Counted from the first letter of the stretch, positions 53,069 through 64,000 are shown. The stretch: DNA of 64,000 nt from Takashimella koratensis (GCA_003116875.1 BCKT01000012.1:1-64000), one strand, 5' to 3'. Program-made: numbers and translations. Notes: generated from the sequence alone by a model not told the origin.

Positions 53069-53454
53069 AGGGGGGGATGAGATGTGAGGCTGCGTGCTCT
53101 CTCTTGGGCGGAAAGGAAACAAGAAATTTAAGCAACCGGGCCCTGTCGCCCTGGTTTTTCACGAACCCACAGGGTTCCTCCTTACTTCTTGCTCTCTCGT
53201 TCCGCGCCCCCGGGCGACACCGCAGGCTACCGCGGTTTCTTCCTTTCCATCTCTGCATGGTTCACGGCTCGATCTAACCACTAACCCCATCTAACCCGCC
53301 CTCGCCCTGCGCGCCGAGCTTTTCAGGCCCAGCGGAGCGGGATAGCGAGCGGAACCGGCTCGACCCAAACAAGGGGAAAATGGGCAGGGTGGGGGTGGAG
53401 GGGAGACGTTGATGCAGCGCAGCGGATCTGAAGCGAGGATTGAGGTCAAGAAAG

Positions 53455-53494
53455 AAGGAGAAGGAGGGGGAGGGGGAGGGGGAGGGGGAGGAAT
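53455..53494. repeat. GGGGGA minisatellite
   Basis: About five units of GGGGGA (GGAGGGGGAGGGGGAGGGGG and on). Guanine runs of four to five at even spacing could fold as a G-quadruplex. Confidence 0.8.
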
Positions 53495-55577
53495 GAGGCA
53501 AGCATTCGTCGGTCAAAGCACCGCCACGACGGAACCCAAACCCCCAATCCTCTACGCTCTGCCCAGCTCCTCACTCCTCACCCTTTCTGCAAGCGCGGGG
53601 TTCACGGTGAACCGGGATGACGGCAGGGTCTAAACACTCCCCTGATTCTCGGAAATCTACTCAAAACAAGAAACGCCCGCGAGGATCGTCCGCTGTAGCG
53701 ATGCAGCGATGCACCGAAAACCGACAGACACCAGAGCTCACCGCCTCGATCACGAGCAAAGCGCGCACAGAGCGCTCTAATCATGACCTCTGATCCTGCG
53801 TCCCCGAATCCCCTGCCCCTGGCCCTTTCGCGATCACTCTGAGCAGACGTGGGCTGTACAAAGATACCAGGCAGGTCTTGAACTCACCGAAGGATACGAG
53901 GTCCGGTTCGAAATTGGTAGAGCAGTGAACGTGAGGAATGAATTACGAAGTGGGCAACAAGAACAACAGGATCGTGCTGCATATGTACTCGCCAAGCCAC
54001 TAGATCATCTACGCGCTAGTCAGTGTACCCAAACAACACCTCGAAACTCAAAACACAATCAATGTCTGGCTTGCCTTTGAGCAAGCCAGCCAGCCTTTGC
54101 TAAATTTTAGACTGCGGCGTGGATTTAGTTTTGGGCTCGGTGTATCTGTTTTCTGCAACCGGTTTCTGTTTTTGGGACGGAGAACCGCAGTTGTGTGCGA
54201 GTGTGCGGAAGTGACCCCCCCTCGACCCTCGACGTGCGGGGCACGCGAGAGAGAAAACGCGAACATTTTGTGATGCGTAGCATCGCGTACTAGTCCTTGC
54301 TATTCAGAGAAAAGTCACCCAGTTCACGCGGTGCATGAATGCGCAAAATGAAATTTTGACAGAACTTGCTGCATGAGACGGGGATCCAAGGGGAGGGCGT
54401 TACTAATTTTGCATTGCTTCTGCGGTGCGATGGTGGGATGCGCCCTACTTGATGCGCCCCTGGAATCATCAATCATCAATCATCTTTGGGTGAGGGTTGA
54501 GGGCGTGGTCATGGACGTGTCCGAAATCGGTCCACGCGGTGTGTTTCGTGTCTCGACCCGTTTGTCGAGGCGCCCGTTTTTGGCCTATGCCAGGATACGT
54601 ATCCATCTTTGCCCCTCTTCCCAGCCGCCAACTCGACCATCATCCCAACCTACCTGACCCAGCCCTTCGCGCCTTTGCGCCTTCTTTTCGGGTGCATGAA
54701 TGTTCCATCCTCGATACATGGACTGAGAATAGACCAGACTGGCGCGGTGGCTAGGCCATGAAGGATGGCGAGGGTATATGCGAGGCAAGTTGGTCGGGTG
54801 CTGAGAATATATTAGCGAGGGTGCTATTCTGGTACCTGTTGGTTGGTGCCAGCCAGGCTGGTCGTCTGTGAGCTGTGCAGACGGACGCGTTGCGGGAACA
54901 AAGCTGGCCACGGCCTGTTTTTGCCCAGAGTTGGAGTTTATCTACTCCACCCGTTTAGTACAAGTGCCACATTGCTTGGGTGAGATCTGGTGTCGCAAGG
55001 TGCCACACTCGACACATGCCCTATGATACCCCACCCTCTCCTCTTGCCGCTGCGGGGTACTCAGGGTCTGACCTTCCTTTGCTGGTGAGTCCAACCAATC
55101 AGAGCCAGGGAAGGGGGAGTCGTCACTGGTGGTGGCCATTCATGTGTTCCTCGACTGGCGACTAGCCCGCTTCTCCTTGTCCCCCCTGGCCCCTGGCCCT
55201 CGACCCTTGTGCCCTCGCCCTGTCCCCTCGTTGTCTGCTTTCGGGGGCCGACCATCATCTGCCCGTGGGTCATCTCGTCTTACTCGCATGGTCTAACCTA
55301 GTTCAGGGGGGTTAATAGGCAATAGGCAATACGAGTGATTAGCGATCACTCATCACCTCCACCTTTTGCACCCTTTTCTTCCGATTCGAAATAACCCACA
55401 CTCACACCGTCGATCCACGGTCCACGGTTCACCGGCCTCTGCTCGGCCGCGCTGCGCAGTCGGGGGAAGAAAGGGGGTCGGGGTGACGGCGTGGACGGGG
55501 GGATTTGCAATCTGCGGCTATCACACGTAGGATACCCTTAGCTCCCCGCGGGGTGCGTGCGGCGATGGCCATGTCAG

Positions 55578-55668
55578 CGGGGGGGCTAGGGGTTAGGGGC
55601 TGGGGGCTGGGGGCTGGGGGCTGGGGGCCAGGGGGGAAGGGGCAGAGGGGGCAGAGGGGTAGTGGGAA
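55578..55668. repeat. G-rich tandem tract with CTGGGGG units and a telomere-like start
   Basis: After GGGGGGG it reads GGCTAGGGGTTAGGGGCTGG, followed by four CTGGGGG units, then further G runs separated by CAGA. The TAGGGGTTAGGGG part resembles a fungal telomere unit, but only about two copies are present. The tract is a strong G-quadruplex candidate. Confidence 0.7.
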
Positions 55669-55830
55669 GGACTTGGGGGATTAGTGGCGACAGAGCCCAG
55701 AGCCGAGGCTCGGTCGGGAGGTTATCTCTCGCCGTTGCCGAGGACACGTAAGGTGGTATACAACACTGGCCTAGATTGTAATCACCCTCCACCTACCCCG
55801 TAATAAAGATAGATCCCACCCCCCATCTCT

Positions 55831-55838
55831 TATAAATA
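55831..55838 (+). promoter_or_regulatory. TATA box upstream of the 56429 gene
   Basis: TATAAATA, about 600 nt before the ATG at 56429. If used, the transcript would have a long leader rich in CCACGACCCA repeats. Confidence 0.4.
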
Positions 55839-55879
55839 CTCGCCCCGTTCATCCCCACTCTTTCTTCCCCCTTTCACCC

Positions 55880-55920
55880 CCACCACGACCCACGACCCAC
55901 GACCCACGACCCACCCCCCA
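55880..55920. repeat. CCCACGA minisatellite
   Basis: Four tandem copies of CACGACC in the likely 5' leader of the following gene. Confidence 0.7.
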
Positions 55921-56428
55921 CTGTCCACTGCCCCATACATCTGTCCATCGCCCATCTCCCTTTTCTCACACCCACCCACCCCCACCCACAAATACACACC
56001 CCCGGGCCTTCCCTTTGTTCTCACCACCGAACCCACCACCGAGGCTATTATAACCCTTGCTCGGGCTCGCTCGCACGGTTCAAACCGCCCAAACCCCCCA
56101 TTCAATCCAATTCACCACTCACCACCCACTGGTCGACCTTGATACCTGCCTTGCCTCAACCGTTCTCACGCCTGCATCCACGGCGTGGGGCATCCTCGAC
56201 CTCAATCTCGACCTAAATCGTCACCTACCGCATCGCATCACTCGCATCACACCCATCCAACTTGCGTCAATCACTCGGTAACCTCGTTCACTCTCAGCCG
56301 AAGGTCACAGATCTAGCACCACCCTCGCATCCCTTCGCTCCCTCTCGTATCCCGTCTCTACCCACGTAGGCTGTCCCATCCCACCCGACCACCCCATCGC
56401 CACCAGGTACACCCCTACACCTGCCGCT

Positions 56429-57415
56429 ATGCCGTCCGACCCGATCCCCATCACCTCCAACCCGCCCAACGGGCACGGTCTCGCTCCCAACGCTAGCACC
56501 CCTTCTTCCTCCGTCTCGACCTCACCGCAGACACCCTTCTTCCAGCCGGGTCCTACCCCTTTCCGCTGGCCGTTTGGCTCTCTCAAGTCTCCAGTGCTAT
56601 CTTCCGCTCCCATGTTCCCATTCGACCCCAAGGCAGCTCCGCCTCCGACCAACGCCCCTACCGCACCCAACGCTCCCAGCGGCGGTGCCGGTGGCGGAGG
56701 CGGTGGCAACGTCGCTCCCACCCCTGCCAACGGGGGTCTCGGCGAGCCCAGGATCGTCACCTCGGACTCGGCGATCCAGATGGACGACGATGACGGCGAA
56801 GTCGGTGAACTCGGTCGAGGATGGTCAAACAACCGCGTGAAACGCGCAGTCAGCCTAAGCGTCTCGCCTGCCGGTGGGATCTTCGCGTCCCTCGCAGCGG
56901 ACCCGAGCTCGGTTGTTGGTGACAAGGTCGCACGTGGACAAGGCGTTTTGCGTCGCCTCAGCCTCTCTGGCAACGGTTTTGCCAAAGTGAGTAACGGTGG
57001 TGTCTCTCTACCACCTCTCTACGGCCCTGGGCTTCACACTTTCTGCCAACCCCCGCTCCACATGATCCACCACCTCTATTCTCTCTTCTTCATTCCTTCT
57101 TCTTCCACACACTCCTTCCTTGTCGCGCAAGCAGGACACATTGCTCACCCCATACAGTCGGCATTCCTCTCGCCCTCTCCTCCCAACTCGACCCAGGTGT
57201 CGATCCAGCCGCTCCCTTCGGCCCCCGCTTCGATGCCTGAACCCCCGACAATGCCAACCATGCCCCATGGTCCGGCGGACGATTCGGAGCTTCGCCCTCC
57301 CCCGACCCTTCCGAACGGTGGTGGGAGGCGCAGGTTCTCCGAGTCGGCGGGTCAGAGGCGTCGAGGCGTAAGCCCAATGGGCGAGCGCATCTTGCGTGAC
57401 CACGGCCACTTCTAG
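56429..57415 (+). CDS. Low-complexity protein with phosphosite-like motifs
   Basis: The start MPSDPIPITSNPPNGHGLAP follows the ATG at 56429. The protein is Pro/Ser/Gly-rich and holds two RRxS motifs (VLRRLSLSGNG and GRRRFSESAG) that look like PKA/basophilic kinase sites. It ends SPMGERILRDHGHF. A GTGAGT...CATACAG intron (56989-57160) is a multiple of three and joins ...NGFAK to SAFLSPSPPN; the unspliced frame is also open, so retention would add residues rather than stop translation. I do not recognise a named family. It may be a signalling-regulated adaptor; this is a guess from composition. Confidence 0.6.
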   Translation: MPSDPIPITSNPPNGHGLAPNASTPSSSVSTSPQTPFFQPGPTPFRWPFGSLKSPVLSSAPMFPFDPKAAPPPTNAPTAPNAPSGGAGGGGGGNVAPTPANGGLGEPRIVTSDSAIQMDDDDGEVGELGRGWSNNRVKRAVSLSVSPAGGIFASLAADPSSVVGDKVARGQGVLRRLSLSGNGFAKVSNGGVSLPPLYGPGLHTFCQPPLHMIHHLYSLFFIPSSSTHSFLVAQAGHIAHPIQSAFLSPSPPNSTQVSIQPLPSAPASMPEPPTMPTMPHGPADDSELRPPPTLPNGGGRRRFSESAGQRRRGVSPMGERILRDHGHF

Positions 57416-58023
57416 GTCGCTGCGAGGTTGTCACGAGCGCAGGCCCAAAGCTCAGGCCAACCCATTGCACACGCTTACACCCAAAACCATCCAAGCCCCA
57501 TGACCAAGACCCCAACCGCCCAACCGATACGCCGATTCAATGTCGATGCAAATCATCGTCATCGAAGAATTTCCCCTCCCTTCCCACTCGATCATCCACC
57601 CCAACCGAGGCCGGCAGAGAGGATGACTAAACGGCGCTACAGCCTGTTCTCTATTAACAGGTTTCGCACGACACATCAACGATCCAACCAAAGACGACCT
57701 ATAGAACACCACACCACAAACTTCGAACAGCAACATCTCGTCTATCATCAACAACAGACGACGTTCACCGGGAACCAAACCGCATCGGCTCTATTCCAAT
57801 CGGCGGAAAGGGAAGTCGCGTCTTCGCATCACACCTCCGTAACCACGCGCTCACACCTTGCGCCCGCCCCTTGGACCACTCACAACTTGAACCACACAAT
57901 CACACACCAAGCACACAGTCGCACAACAACCACACAATCGCACAACCACAACCACCACAATCATACTTTGCGTTCCAGCGTTGTACACTACCGGTGTTGC
58001 CTAAAGCGAAACAGGCAGACAAC

Positions 58024-58047
58024 CCAAAAAAAAACAAAAAAAAAAAA
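58024..58047. repeat. Poly-A run
   Basis: Two A-runs of about 9 and 12, separated by a single C. This could be a genomic poly-A tract or part of a 3' UTR. Confidence 0.75.
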
Positions 58048-58412
58048 GTGTCCAGTTGTCGAGTAAAGAAGGAAATCGAATGAAGAAGTCACAAAACAAA
58101 GATCATGTATGCAAAACGGCTTTTGTATACTCAAGTACACACCTATCTTCTTTTATCTCTTTTCTGTCTTTCTTTCGATTTATATCTCTTATTTTCTGTA
58201 CTGCCCGCTTTCGTTTTAGTTTTGTTACAATCTGTACTATTGTACCTACTTTTTCCTACCTTTTCGATGCCGGGTTTGCTCTACTTTCTGATTCTTGAAG
58301 TTATGGTCGTTTCTTTCAGTTGTCGATAGGTGGAAGGGGCAAGGCCTACCTACCTTATTCTTTACCCCTGTTTCAATGTGATATGTAACATGTAAACCAT
58401 AAGACCGTGACT

Positions 58413-58441
58413 GGAGTTGGGAGTTGGGAGTTGGGAGTTGG
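58413..58441. repeat. (GGAGTTG)4 tandem repeat
   Basis: Four copies of the 7-bp unit GGAGTTG in tandem. Confidence 0.85.
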
Positions 58442-59155
58442 TTGACCTTAATTGAGAGCATTATCGTCCAGAGCAAGATCAGAAAACTCGGTAGCATTGG
58501 ATATCACTTTACGAGGCAAGAAGAGGTACCACAAAGGCGGGGAAAGGAGAACGTCTGTCTGTCCGGTCCGATCCTGTACTGGCTAAGAGACGATGTACCA
58601 AAAGGGGAGGGAAAAAAGGAGACCAGAAAGAAGGAGTAGGAAATTGGGCAAGTGGATATGAACAAGGAAAGCAGAGAGTGACCCACATAGGGCCGGCCTG
58701 GCCAAAGGGGGAGGAAGGAAGAGGTGAAGGGTAGTCTGGATGAATAGCATTTTTCTGTTTTGTATTGTTTTCTTTGTTTCGTATCGACAGAAAAGAGGTA
58801 GGCGTAGGCGTTAATGGACATGGACAAGAGTATGGTGAGGATAAAGGGAACATCGTCATATTGACATTGGCTTTTGGCCGTGACGAGCAGCAAGAAGCAA
58901 AACAGAGAGGCAAGTCACCAAAAGCGCAGGGGTGCAGTGGGCGGGGGAATACGATTCAGTTCGTGTGGGTTCGTACAAGGGCGTAGAGCGTAGGGAGGGC
59001 GTAGATCAGGGTGAGCGCGTGGTAGAATACCGGGGTATCGCCGGTGTCGACGTCGATGAGCATGTATCGAGTCGGGATACATTACTGCTCGTAGTGGTTC
59101 GACCCTTGGGCTGAGGGTTGTCAGCACAGACCGACCTCATTGAACAAATCGACAT

Positions 59156-61229
59156 CTACTGTCGACCTCTCCGCTTTCCAACTATTCCTTGACACTCTCG
59201 TAATTGTACAGCTCCAGACTCAAACTCACCCAGTCGCGCCTCGAGAACCTTGAGCGAATCCTCCTTGGCGAGCAACTCCTGTCGCTTGATCTGAATCTCA
59301 CGTTGAACCTTGAGTTCAATCTCGCGAAGTTTCTCTTCCTCGCGCCGGAGTTGCTCTTCTTTGAGTCGGACAGACTGGTTGGCCATGTCTTCGGGCAGGA
59401 TGGAGGTGTCGCTGTGGGCCGGTAAGGTGGGTATGGAGCAACAGACGAGTGAATACAAGGAAAGGACATGTTGTCAGCGTTGATGAGAATGATGGAGAGG
59501 AAGGGCATCATATCAAAGATTAGAACTCACGGGTTGGCGCCAACGACAGAACGAGAGAGCTTCTCGGTACGGTAGTTTTCGTACAAAAAGTCGTGAGTAA
59601 TCTCCTTGAGATCGGTGAGATGCGACCTGGACGCGGTATCAGCAAAGTCATTCGTCAACCTTGCTTCCAACCCTTCTCTCAACGCTTTTACTCTCTCCAA
59701 ACCCTTGCGTCGCCGTACGCCGAGACTTACACCAAGAGGGCACCGCGGAGACGTCCAAAGTCCGAATGTTTCGGGTTATCAACCTCAACCACACCCCAGG
59801 GGTACCGCCTACCCCTCACGTGTTCACCATTGATGATGATCTCCTCCTCGGATCCAATGATCGCGAACGGCATCAGGTCTCGCAACTCCTTGTTATCCGC
59901 AATCGTCTCTTCGTCGTCCTCTTCACTGTCGTAAGGGAAGTTGTAGACTGGAATCGCGTGGTACTCGATATCCTCCATGATCTGCGGTAATGAGCAAAAG
60001 TTCATGCGTCAGTGAGATGTTTGATAGATAAGATAGTGATGGATTAATGGGTTGAGTGAGGTGGGTAGTACTTACGCGCTTCTTGAACGCGCGCAGCTCG
60101 GTCTGAGTCATCGAGTCGGCCTTGCCGATGACGGGGATGACATTGACGCGAGGCGAAAGGCGTCGCATGAGCTCAATATCGAGTTCGCGAAGGCTACAAA
60201 CGGTCAGTACGTGTTGACCAGAGTTATCAATTCCACTCTTGAGAGACCACGCATCAGAGGTACGCGGCGCTAGAGCAATCCAAATCCAAAGGGACCGCTA
60301 TTGGGAGGGGCGACTCACGCATGACCAGTCGGTTGGATGAAATAAAGCAACGCGTGCACTCGGTTGTCTCGGAATCGCGGGTTACGCTTGATACGTGACT
60401 CTTCGGCGAGAATGTCATCGTACTGGCGCTCGAGGTAGGATGAGATTTCCTGGAAGCTGGGCGGGGGTATCAGTGATCAATGATGGGTGAGATGAAAATG
60501 TCTCCTTTGCCTCCTTCGCAATGCATCCCATCCCTCGTCAATCCTTCCCACCTCTACCCTTTTGCACGGAGGGAGGAAGATCCCTCGAAGACAGACAACG
60601 CACCAGTGCTCGTTATCGACATTGTCTCCGAACCCGGGGGTGTCCACAACGGTGAGCGCGATCCTCACGCCGTCCTCCTCGAGCTCAACGTTGACGGGCT
60701 TGATCTGAATCGGGCGCTCAAGGTGCGCGTCCGCGGCTGCCTGCTGAACGAGTGCCGGGTCAGGCTCAGAGTGAGGGTTCTCCGGGTCGCTCAGGAGAGA
60801 TTGGGACTGATGAGTGAGAAGAGGCTGTTCAACAAGAGTGTTGACAAAAGTCGTGCGGCCCGTGCCCGACGCGCCTGGGTTGGTTAGCGGTCTGAAGGGG
60901 TAGATGCAGGTGGGAGGTGGGATGGAGGGATGGATGGGTGGGTGCGGGAAGAGCAGTAGCGGGTGGCCAGAAGGGTGGAGATGGGGAGATGATGGGGGTT
61001 GGGTCGGGTAGTTGGGAGGATTGAGGGGTCGGAGGTGGGAGGTGAAGTGTGGTTTGAACGAGGTGTTGATGGCCCGTGCGAGCGTCGAGACAGAGACAGC
61101 AACGACAAGGACGGACCCCAGCTTGGCCGAGCAGCGACAACAGTCAGGGATGTACTTACCGACGACCATGATGGTGAGCTGGACGCCCTTCTTGGCCTGC
61201 TTGCGAGTCCTTGCTGCGCGAGAGGACAT
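59156..61229 (-). CDS. CDC11: Septin of the Cdc11/AspA group
   Basis: The minus-strand start MSSRAARTRKQAKKGVQLTI is basic and leads, over an intron, into the P-loop ASGTGRTTFVNTLVEQ. Further blocks are PVNVELEEDGVRIALTVVDT and PGFGDNVDN (G3), YLERQYDDILAEESRIKRNP, RFRDNRVHALLYFIQPTGHA, DIELMRRLSPRVNVIPVIGK (with AD, G4) and YPWGVVEVDNPKHSDF. A C-terminal coiled coil (RLKEEQLRREEEKLREIELK) follows. The last 48-nt intron joins LEARL to VGKRRGRQ. GASGTGRTT with ILAEESRIKRNPR marks the Cdc11/AspA group rather than Cdc3, Cdc10 or Cdc12. The protein forms filaments at the bud neck or septum. Several introns; the start is the first ATG and fits the family. Confidence 0.93.
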
Positions 61230-61473
61230 GGTGGATGAGGGTTGAGCGGAGGTTGGTGGATGGATGAGGTAGAGACAGGAAGTGGAATGCGGTGGGTTGA
61301 GGTTGCGCTACTCTCACGCGTTGCGTTTAGTGCTCACTCAATTCAACCAGGTCACTCTATTATGCCCCCTTATACCGTCCCCCCACTTACACCCACCATT
61401 AGAGTCCACCTCACTCGCGTCCATCCACACCCTCCTCACTGCAACCCCCACCTCCCCTCCCCAGCTCACCACC
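61230..61473. promoter_or_regulatory. Divergent promoter, septin / COG3
   Basis: These 244 bp separate the two ATGs. The COG3 side is pyrimidine-rich (CACCTCCCCTCCCCAGCTCACC). No TATA box was noticed. Confidence 0.4.
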
Positions 61474-64000
61474 ATGTCGAGGCCACAGACCCCGGCCTTC
61501 TCCCTCCGCCGCCAACCCCTCGCCGGGTCCTCCCTCGGCCCATCCGCTTCATCCTCCTCCCTCGTCGGAAGCAGATCCACCACCCCTCTCGCCCGTGGCG
61601 CCGGGAGCAGCTCGGGCGCGTCCGGGACTGTCTCGCTAGAGGAATGGGAAAGGCTCGCACCCTTGTCCGATCAACAAGTGCAGAGTGTCGCTCGTGTCAA
61701 AGAACAGTTGGGGCAGAGGCCACTCCCTGACAAAGTAGGTCGTGGCGCCTCGCAGCTCAGAGCTCATGAGTCGCACCGAGCTGCCAAGGCGGGATTGTAA
61801 AGCTCTAGTAGTTGCTAACTAACCACGTACCAGTTCACCAAGACCGACACGCTCTCTGGACCCGCTGGGATTTCTCGACCTGTAACCCCACCCCAGCCTC
61901 GTCCCAAACAACTCTCCAACCTTCTCTCCCACCCACACTCCCCACTCATCCCACTTTCCTCCGCGCCCAGTTCTGCTCCCGGCTCGCCCGCCCCTTCCGC
62001 TCTCGGCCGGGACGGCGGTCTCAACGGCGCGTACGACCCTCTCCGCCCGACCTCTATCGTCACGCCTCAACAGTTCCACGACCACTTCGCCGCCCTCACA
62101 CTCACAACAGAGCACGAGCAGGATAGCATGTACAGAGACCATCTGGCGGAGATGGTTGCGCTCAGAGAGAAGTGTGATGCACTGATTAAGATGTTGGGAG
62201 ATGGAGAGGAGGAAGTGGAGGAGATGCTCAAGTGTTTGAAGTATGTTGAAGAGAGGAGCGAGAGTCTGCGTGGTGCATGCGAGGATCTACTGGAAGAGCA
62301 GGTACGTGGTTGAGATTAGGTTGAGATTGGTTTGAAACTAGACGGCTGAGCTGATCTTGTTCCGTATTATTGTGAATCTGTTACAGACCCACCTCCTCAC
62401 GCACACCTCGCAACTGGCTCATCGGCTTACCTTCTTCACCTCGCTCGAGTCAGCCCAGCGTATGCTCAATAACTCGAGCACCAGCCTTGTCCTCGGCGAA
62501 GATTTCTTGCCCATGGTCCGCCGTCTAGACGAGTGCATCAGTTACCTCACAGAGCATGTGAGTGACCGTCTCCCACTTTTCGATTGCATATCGCCCTGCG
62601 ACTGTTCACTCGGTCCTGTTCTGACTGGACGACATTACAGCGCGACTTTAAAGACGCAGATGTATATCTGCTGCGGTACCAGCAGTGCATGACGCGCAGC
62701 ATGGCACTCGTTCGATTGCACTTTATCAACTCTGTCAAAGCTCTCGGCGCTGAGGTTGGCAAGCGCCTATCGGACAAGGTGAGTCCACTACAACAAAATC
62801 ACGACATTCTCAACACCTTCAGTTTGCCCTTTTGCTAACCGTGCCAAACCCCCAGTCCATGTCGGATACCGCGACTCAGGGCCTCCTGTTCAACCGCTTC
62901 GTCACGCTCTCCAACCAGCTTCGCCCACTCATCGCCGAGCTCGAACAGCGTGTCGTATCTAACAACGACGAGCTGCCTCAGATCCTTGCAGACTGTCAGG
63001 CGGCTTGGGTGCAGATGAGACATTCACTCATCGGCCCAAGAGTAGCGGAGGAGACGGCTCGTCTGGAACCTGGAAAGAGCGAGCTGGTAGATTTGGTGAG
63101 TGACGATATTTCTGTCAAAGGTGCACTTGCTGCATATATCGACGTCACTAACACTTGGCACCCGTGTTCAGACTCGAGCTGGATGCAGTTATCTCAAGCA
63201 CACGTGTCTCGACGAATTCAACCTCTACAAGCAGTTCTTCCTCTCTGGCGAACGGCACCTCTAGTACGTGCTGGCTCAAGACCAACAATACATTCTTGCA
63301 TTACTAACACCTACATGTAGTGGCTTCCTCGAGCTGCTGTGCGACTACCTGTACGACTATATCCGTCCTCGTATCCTGCACGAGACCTCCCTCTCTGTCC
63401 TGTGCGAGGTATGCACCGTCCTGCAAGCTCTCATGGTGCACGATTTCACCAGCGATCCAGACGACGAAGCGATTCTTGACGACGATCACGGGTTAGAACT
63501 TCTCGACTCGCCAGAGTCCACACCCGGCCTGTCACCCTCGCCTTCTGGTCGGGGGATACACGAGTCAGCGACCGACTACTTTGGGTCTCCCTCGCCCTCC
63601 CGGTTCCTGGGTACCCCCAACTTGAACTTTGGGGTAGGCACGGGCGTCGGCGGTGACGTACTTGGACCCGCGACGGTCGCCGTCACGCGTAGACAGAGCA
63701 GTATGGTCTCGAGGAGGTACTCGCCCAGCCTAAACTCGACCGCAAGGCACGGGGGTCGAACGAGAAAAGCGAAACGAAAACCATTGGCGAGACTGCACAC
63801 GGATCATCTTCTCAAAATGGTGCTGCAGGACGCACAGACCAGACTAGTCTTTAGGGCAGAAGCACTCATCCAGGCAGAAGTTCAGTATTACGCCCCGAAA
63901 CCAGTCGATCTCGAGTACCCAGAAAAACTCAAGTCTACCGGTGAGTTTTGCTTTGAGATCTTGGCAAGACATGAATTGGAAGTGAGATTATGATTGTTCG
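61474..64000 (+). CDS. COG3: Conserved oligomeric Golgi complex subunit 3 (partial)
   Basis: The start MSRPQTPAFSLRRQPLAGSS is a disordered N-terminus. After PVTPPQPRPKQLSNLLSHPH come coiled-coil and CATCHR-type segments: QQFHDHFAALTLTTEHEQDS, CLKYVEERSESLRGACEDLL, THLLTHTSQLAHRLTFFTSL, LVLGEDFLPMVRRLDECISY and DVYLLRYQQCMTRSMALVRL. A later block, LYKQFFLSGERHL then GFLELLCDYLYDYIRPRIL, is characteristic of Cog3/Sec34. The protein is part of the lobe A tether for retrograde Golgi traffic. It lacks its C-terminal part: the window ends in an intron that begins at about 63941 (ACCG|GTGAGT). Several introns; most joins confirmed by frame. Confidence 0.9.

Larger units (their letters stand above)
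52435..56428. other. Gene-poor 4-kb region
   Basis: Between the divergent amylase and the next gene there is no convincing CDS. Two low-complexity frames (plus 52522-52911 and minus 52083-52916) have no ATG context or domain. The region holds a 15-G run, a GGGGGA minisatellite, a G-rich telomere-like tract, a pyrimidine-rich leader and several hairpins. A TATA box at 55831-55838 may start the transcript of the 56429 gene. It may be a long regulatory region or hold non-coding RNA; I cannot decide. Confidence 0.5.
57416..59155. other. Long convergent intergenic region, low-complexity protein / septin
   Basis: 1740 bp between two 3' ends. It contains CA-rich sequence (57890-57965), a poly-A run (58024-58047) and a GGAGTTG tandem repeat (58413-58441). 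A plus-strand frame of about 190 codons from the ATG at 57500 is rich in His, Thr, Asn and Gln, and looks like translated repeat. No gene was accepted. Confidence 0.5.

Noticed and set aside
53270..53300. CTAACC-like run as a telomerase RNA template
   Set aside because: The telomere-like pieces (CTAACC, ACTAACCCC, CTAACCC) are not contiguous, and no supporting structure was seen.
53905..53914. GGTTCGAAAT, like a tRNA B box
   Set aside because: The flanking bases do not form a T stem, and no A box or acceptor stem was found at the right distance.
57500..58066. Frame of about 190 codons after the low-complexity gene
   Set aside because: Translation of CA/AAC-rich repeat (His, Thr, Asn, Gln), no domain, ends in a poly-A-derived Lys run; more likely 3' UTR or intergenic.

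Overview
The window is nuclear DNA from a basidiomycete fungus, most likely a Tremellomycetes-type yeast. Genes are dense and split by many short introns (mostly 33-70 nt, GTRNGT...CTNAY...YAG). The protein set is fungal: chitin synthase, Zn2Cys6 regulator, septin, Dbf2/Sid2 kinase, GPI-anchored Ser/Thr-rich surface proteins. There is one assembly gap (5 Ns in a poly-C run at 30310-30314). I see no virus, transposon, CRISPR array, rRNA or convincing tRNA.

Layout. 266-6526 (+): PAF1 and a chitin synthase. 6644-8083 (-): a DUF1917/BLES03-like protein. 8331-19236 looks like a catabolic neighbourhood: Zn2Cys6 regulator (+), MFS sugar-porter-type transporter (+), acylaminoacyl-peptidase (-), 2,2-dialkylglycine decarboxylase (+) and secreted M19 dipeptidase (-). 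19646-22194 (+): SRP54. 22606-26462 (-): two secreted or surface proteins. 27033-29664 (-): VPS27 (ESCRT-0). 30946-37106 (+): RPB1, with its heptad CTD. 37633-39406 (+): NUC1/EndoG. 39797-42428 (-): Dbf2/Sid2-type NDR kinase. 43006-44378 (+): SPC25. 45069-47095 (-): unrecognised Ser/Pro-rich protein. 48480-49575 (-) and 49783-50504 (+): ZIM17/HEP1 and CMC2, two mitochondrial biogenesis genes sharing a 207-bp promoter. 50848-52434 (-): intronless secreted alpha-amylase. 52435-56428: a gene-poor, repeat-bearing 4-kb stretch. 56429-57415 (+): low-complexity protein. 59156-61229 (-): septin CDC11/AspA. 61474 to the window end (+): COG3, cut by the edge.

Most genes are housekeeping: transcription (PAF1, RPB1), secretion and trafficking (SRP54, VPS27, COG3), cell division (septin, Dbf2/Sid2, SPC25, chitin synthase), mitochondria (ZIM17, CMC2, NUC1). 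The most interesting part is 8.3-19.2 kb. A dialkylglycine decarboxylase, the enzyme for alpha-aminoisobutyrate (Aib), sits between an acylaminoacyl-peptidase and a secreted dipeptidase, next to a transporter and a pathway-type regulator. Copies of TTGGCCG recur in three of the intergenic regions there. This would fit uptake and breakdown of N-acylated, Aib-rich peptides such as peptaibols. The enzyme identities are well supported; the joint pathway is inference.

Gene ends were set from start and stop codons and from splice sites checked by reading frame. Internal exon borders are certain only where given.
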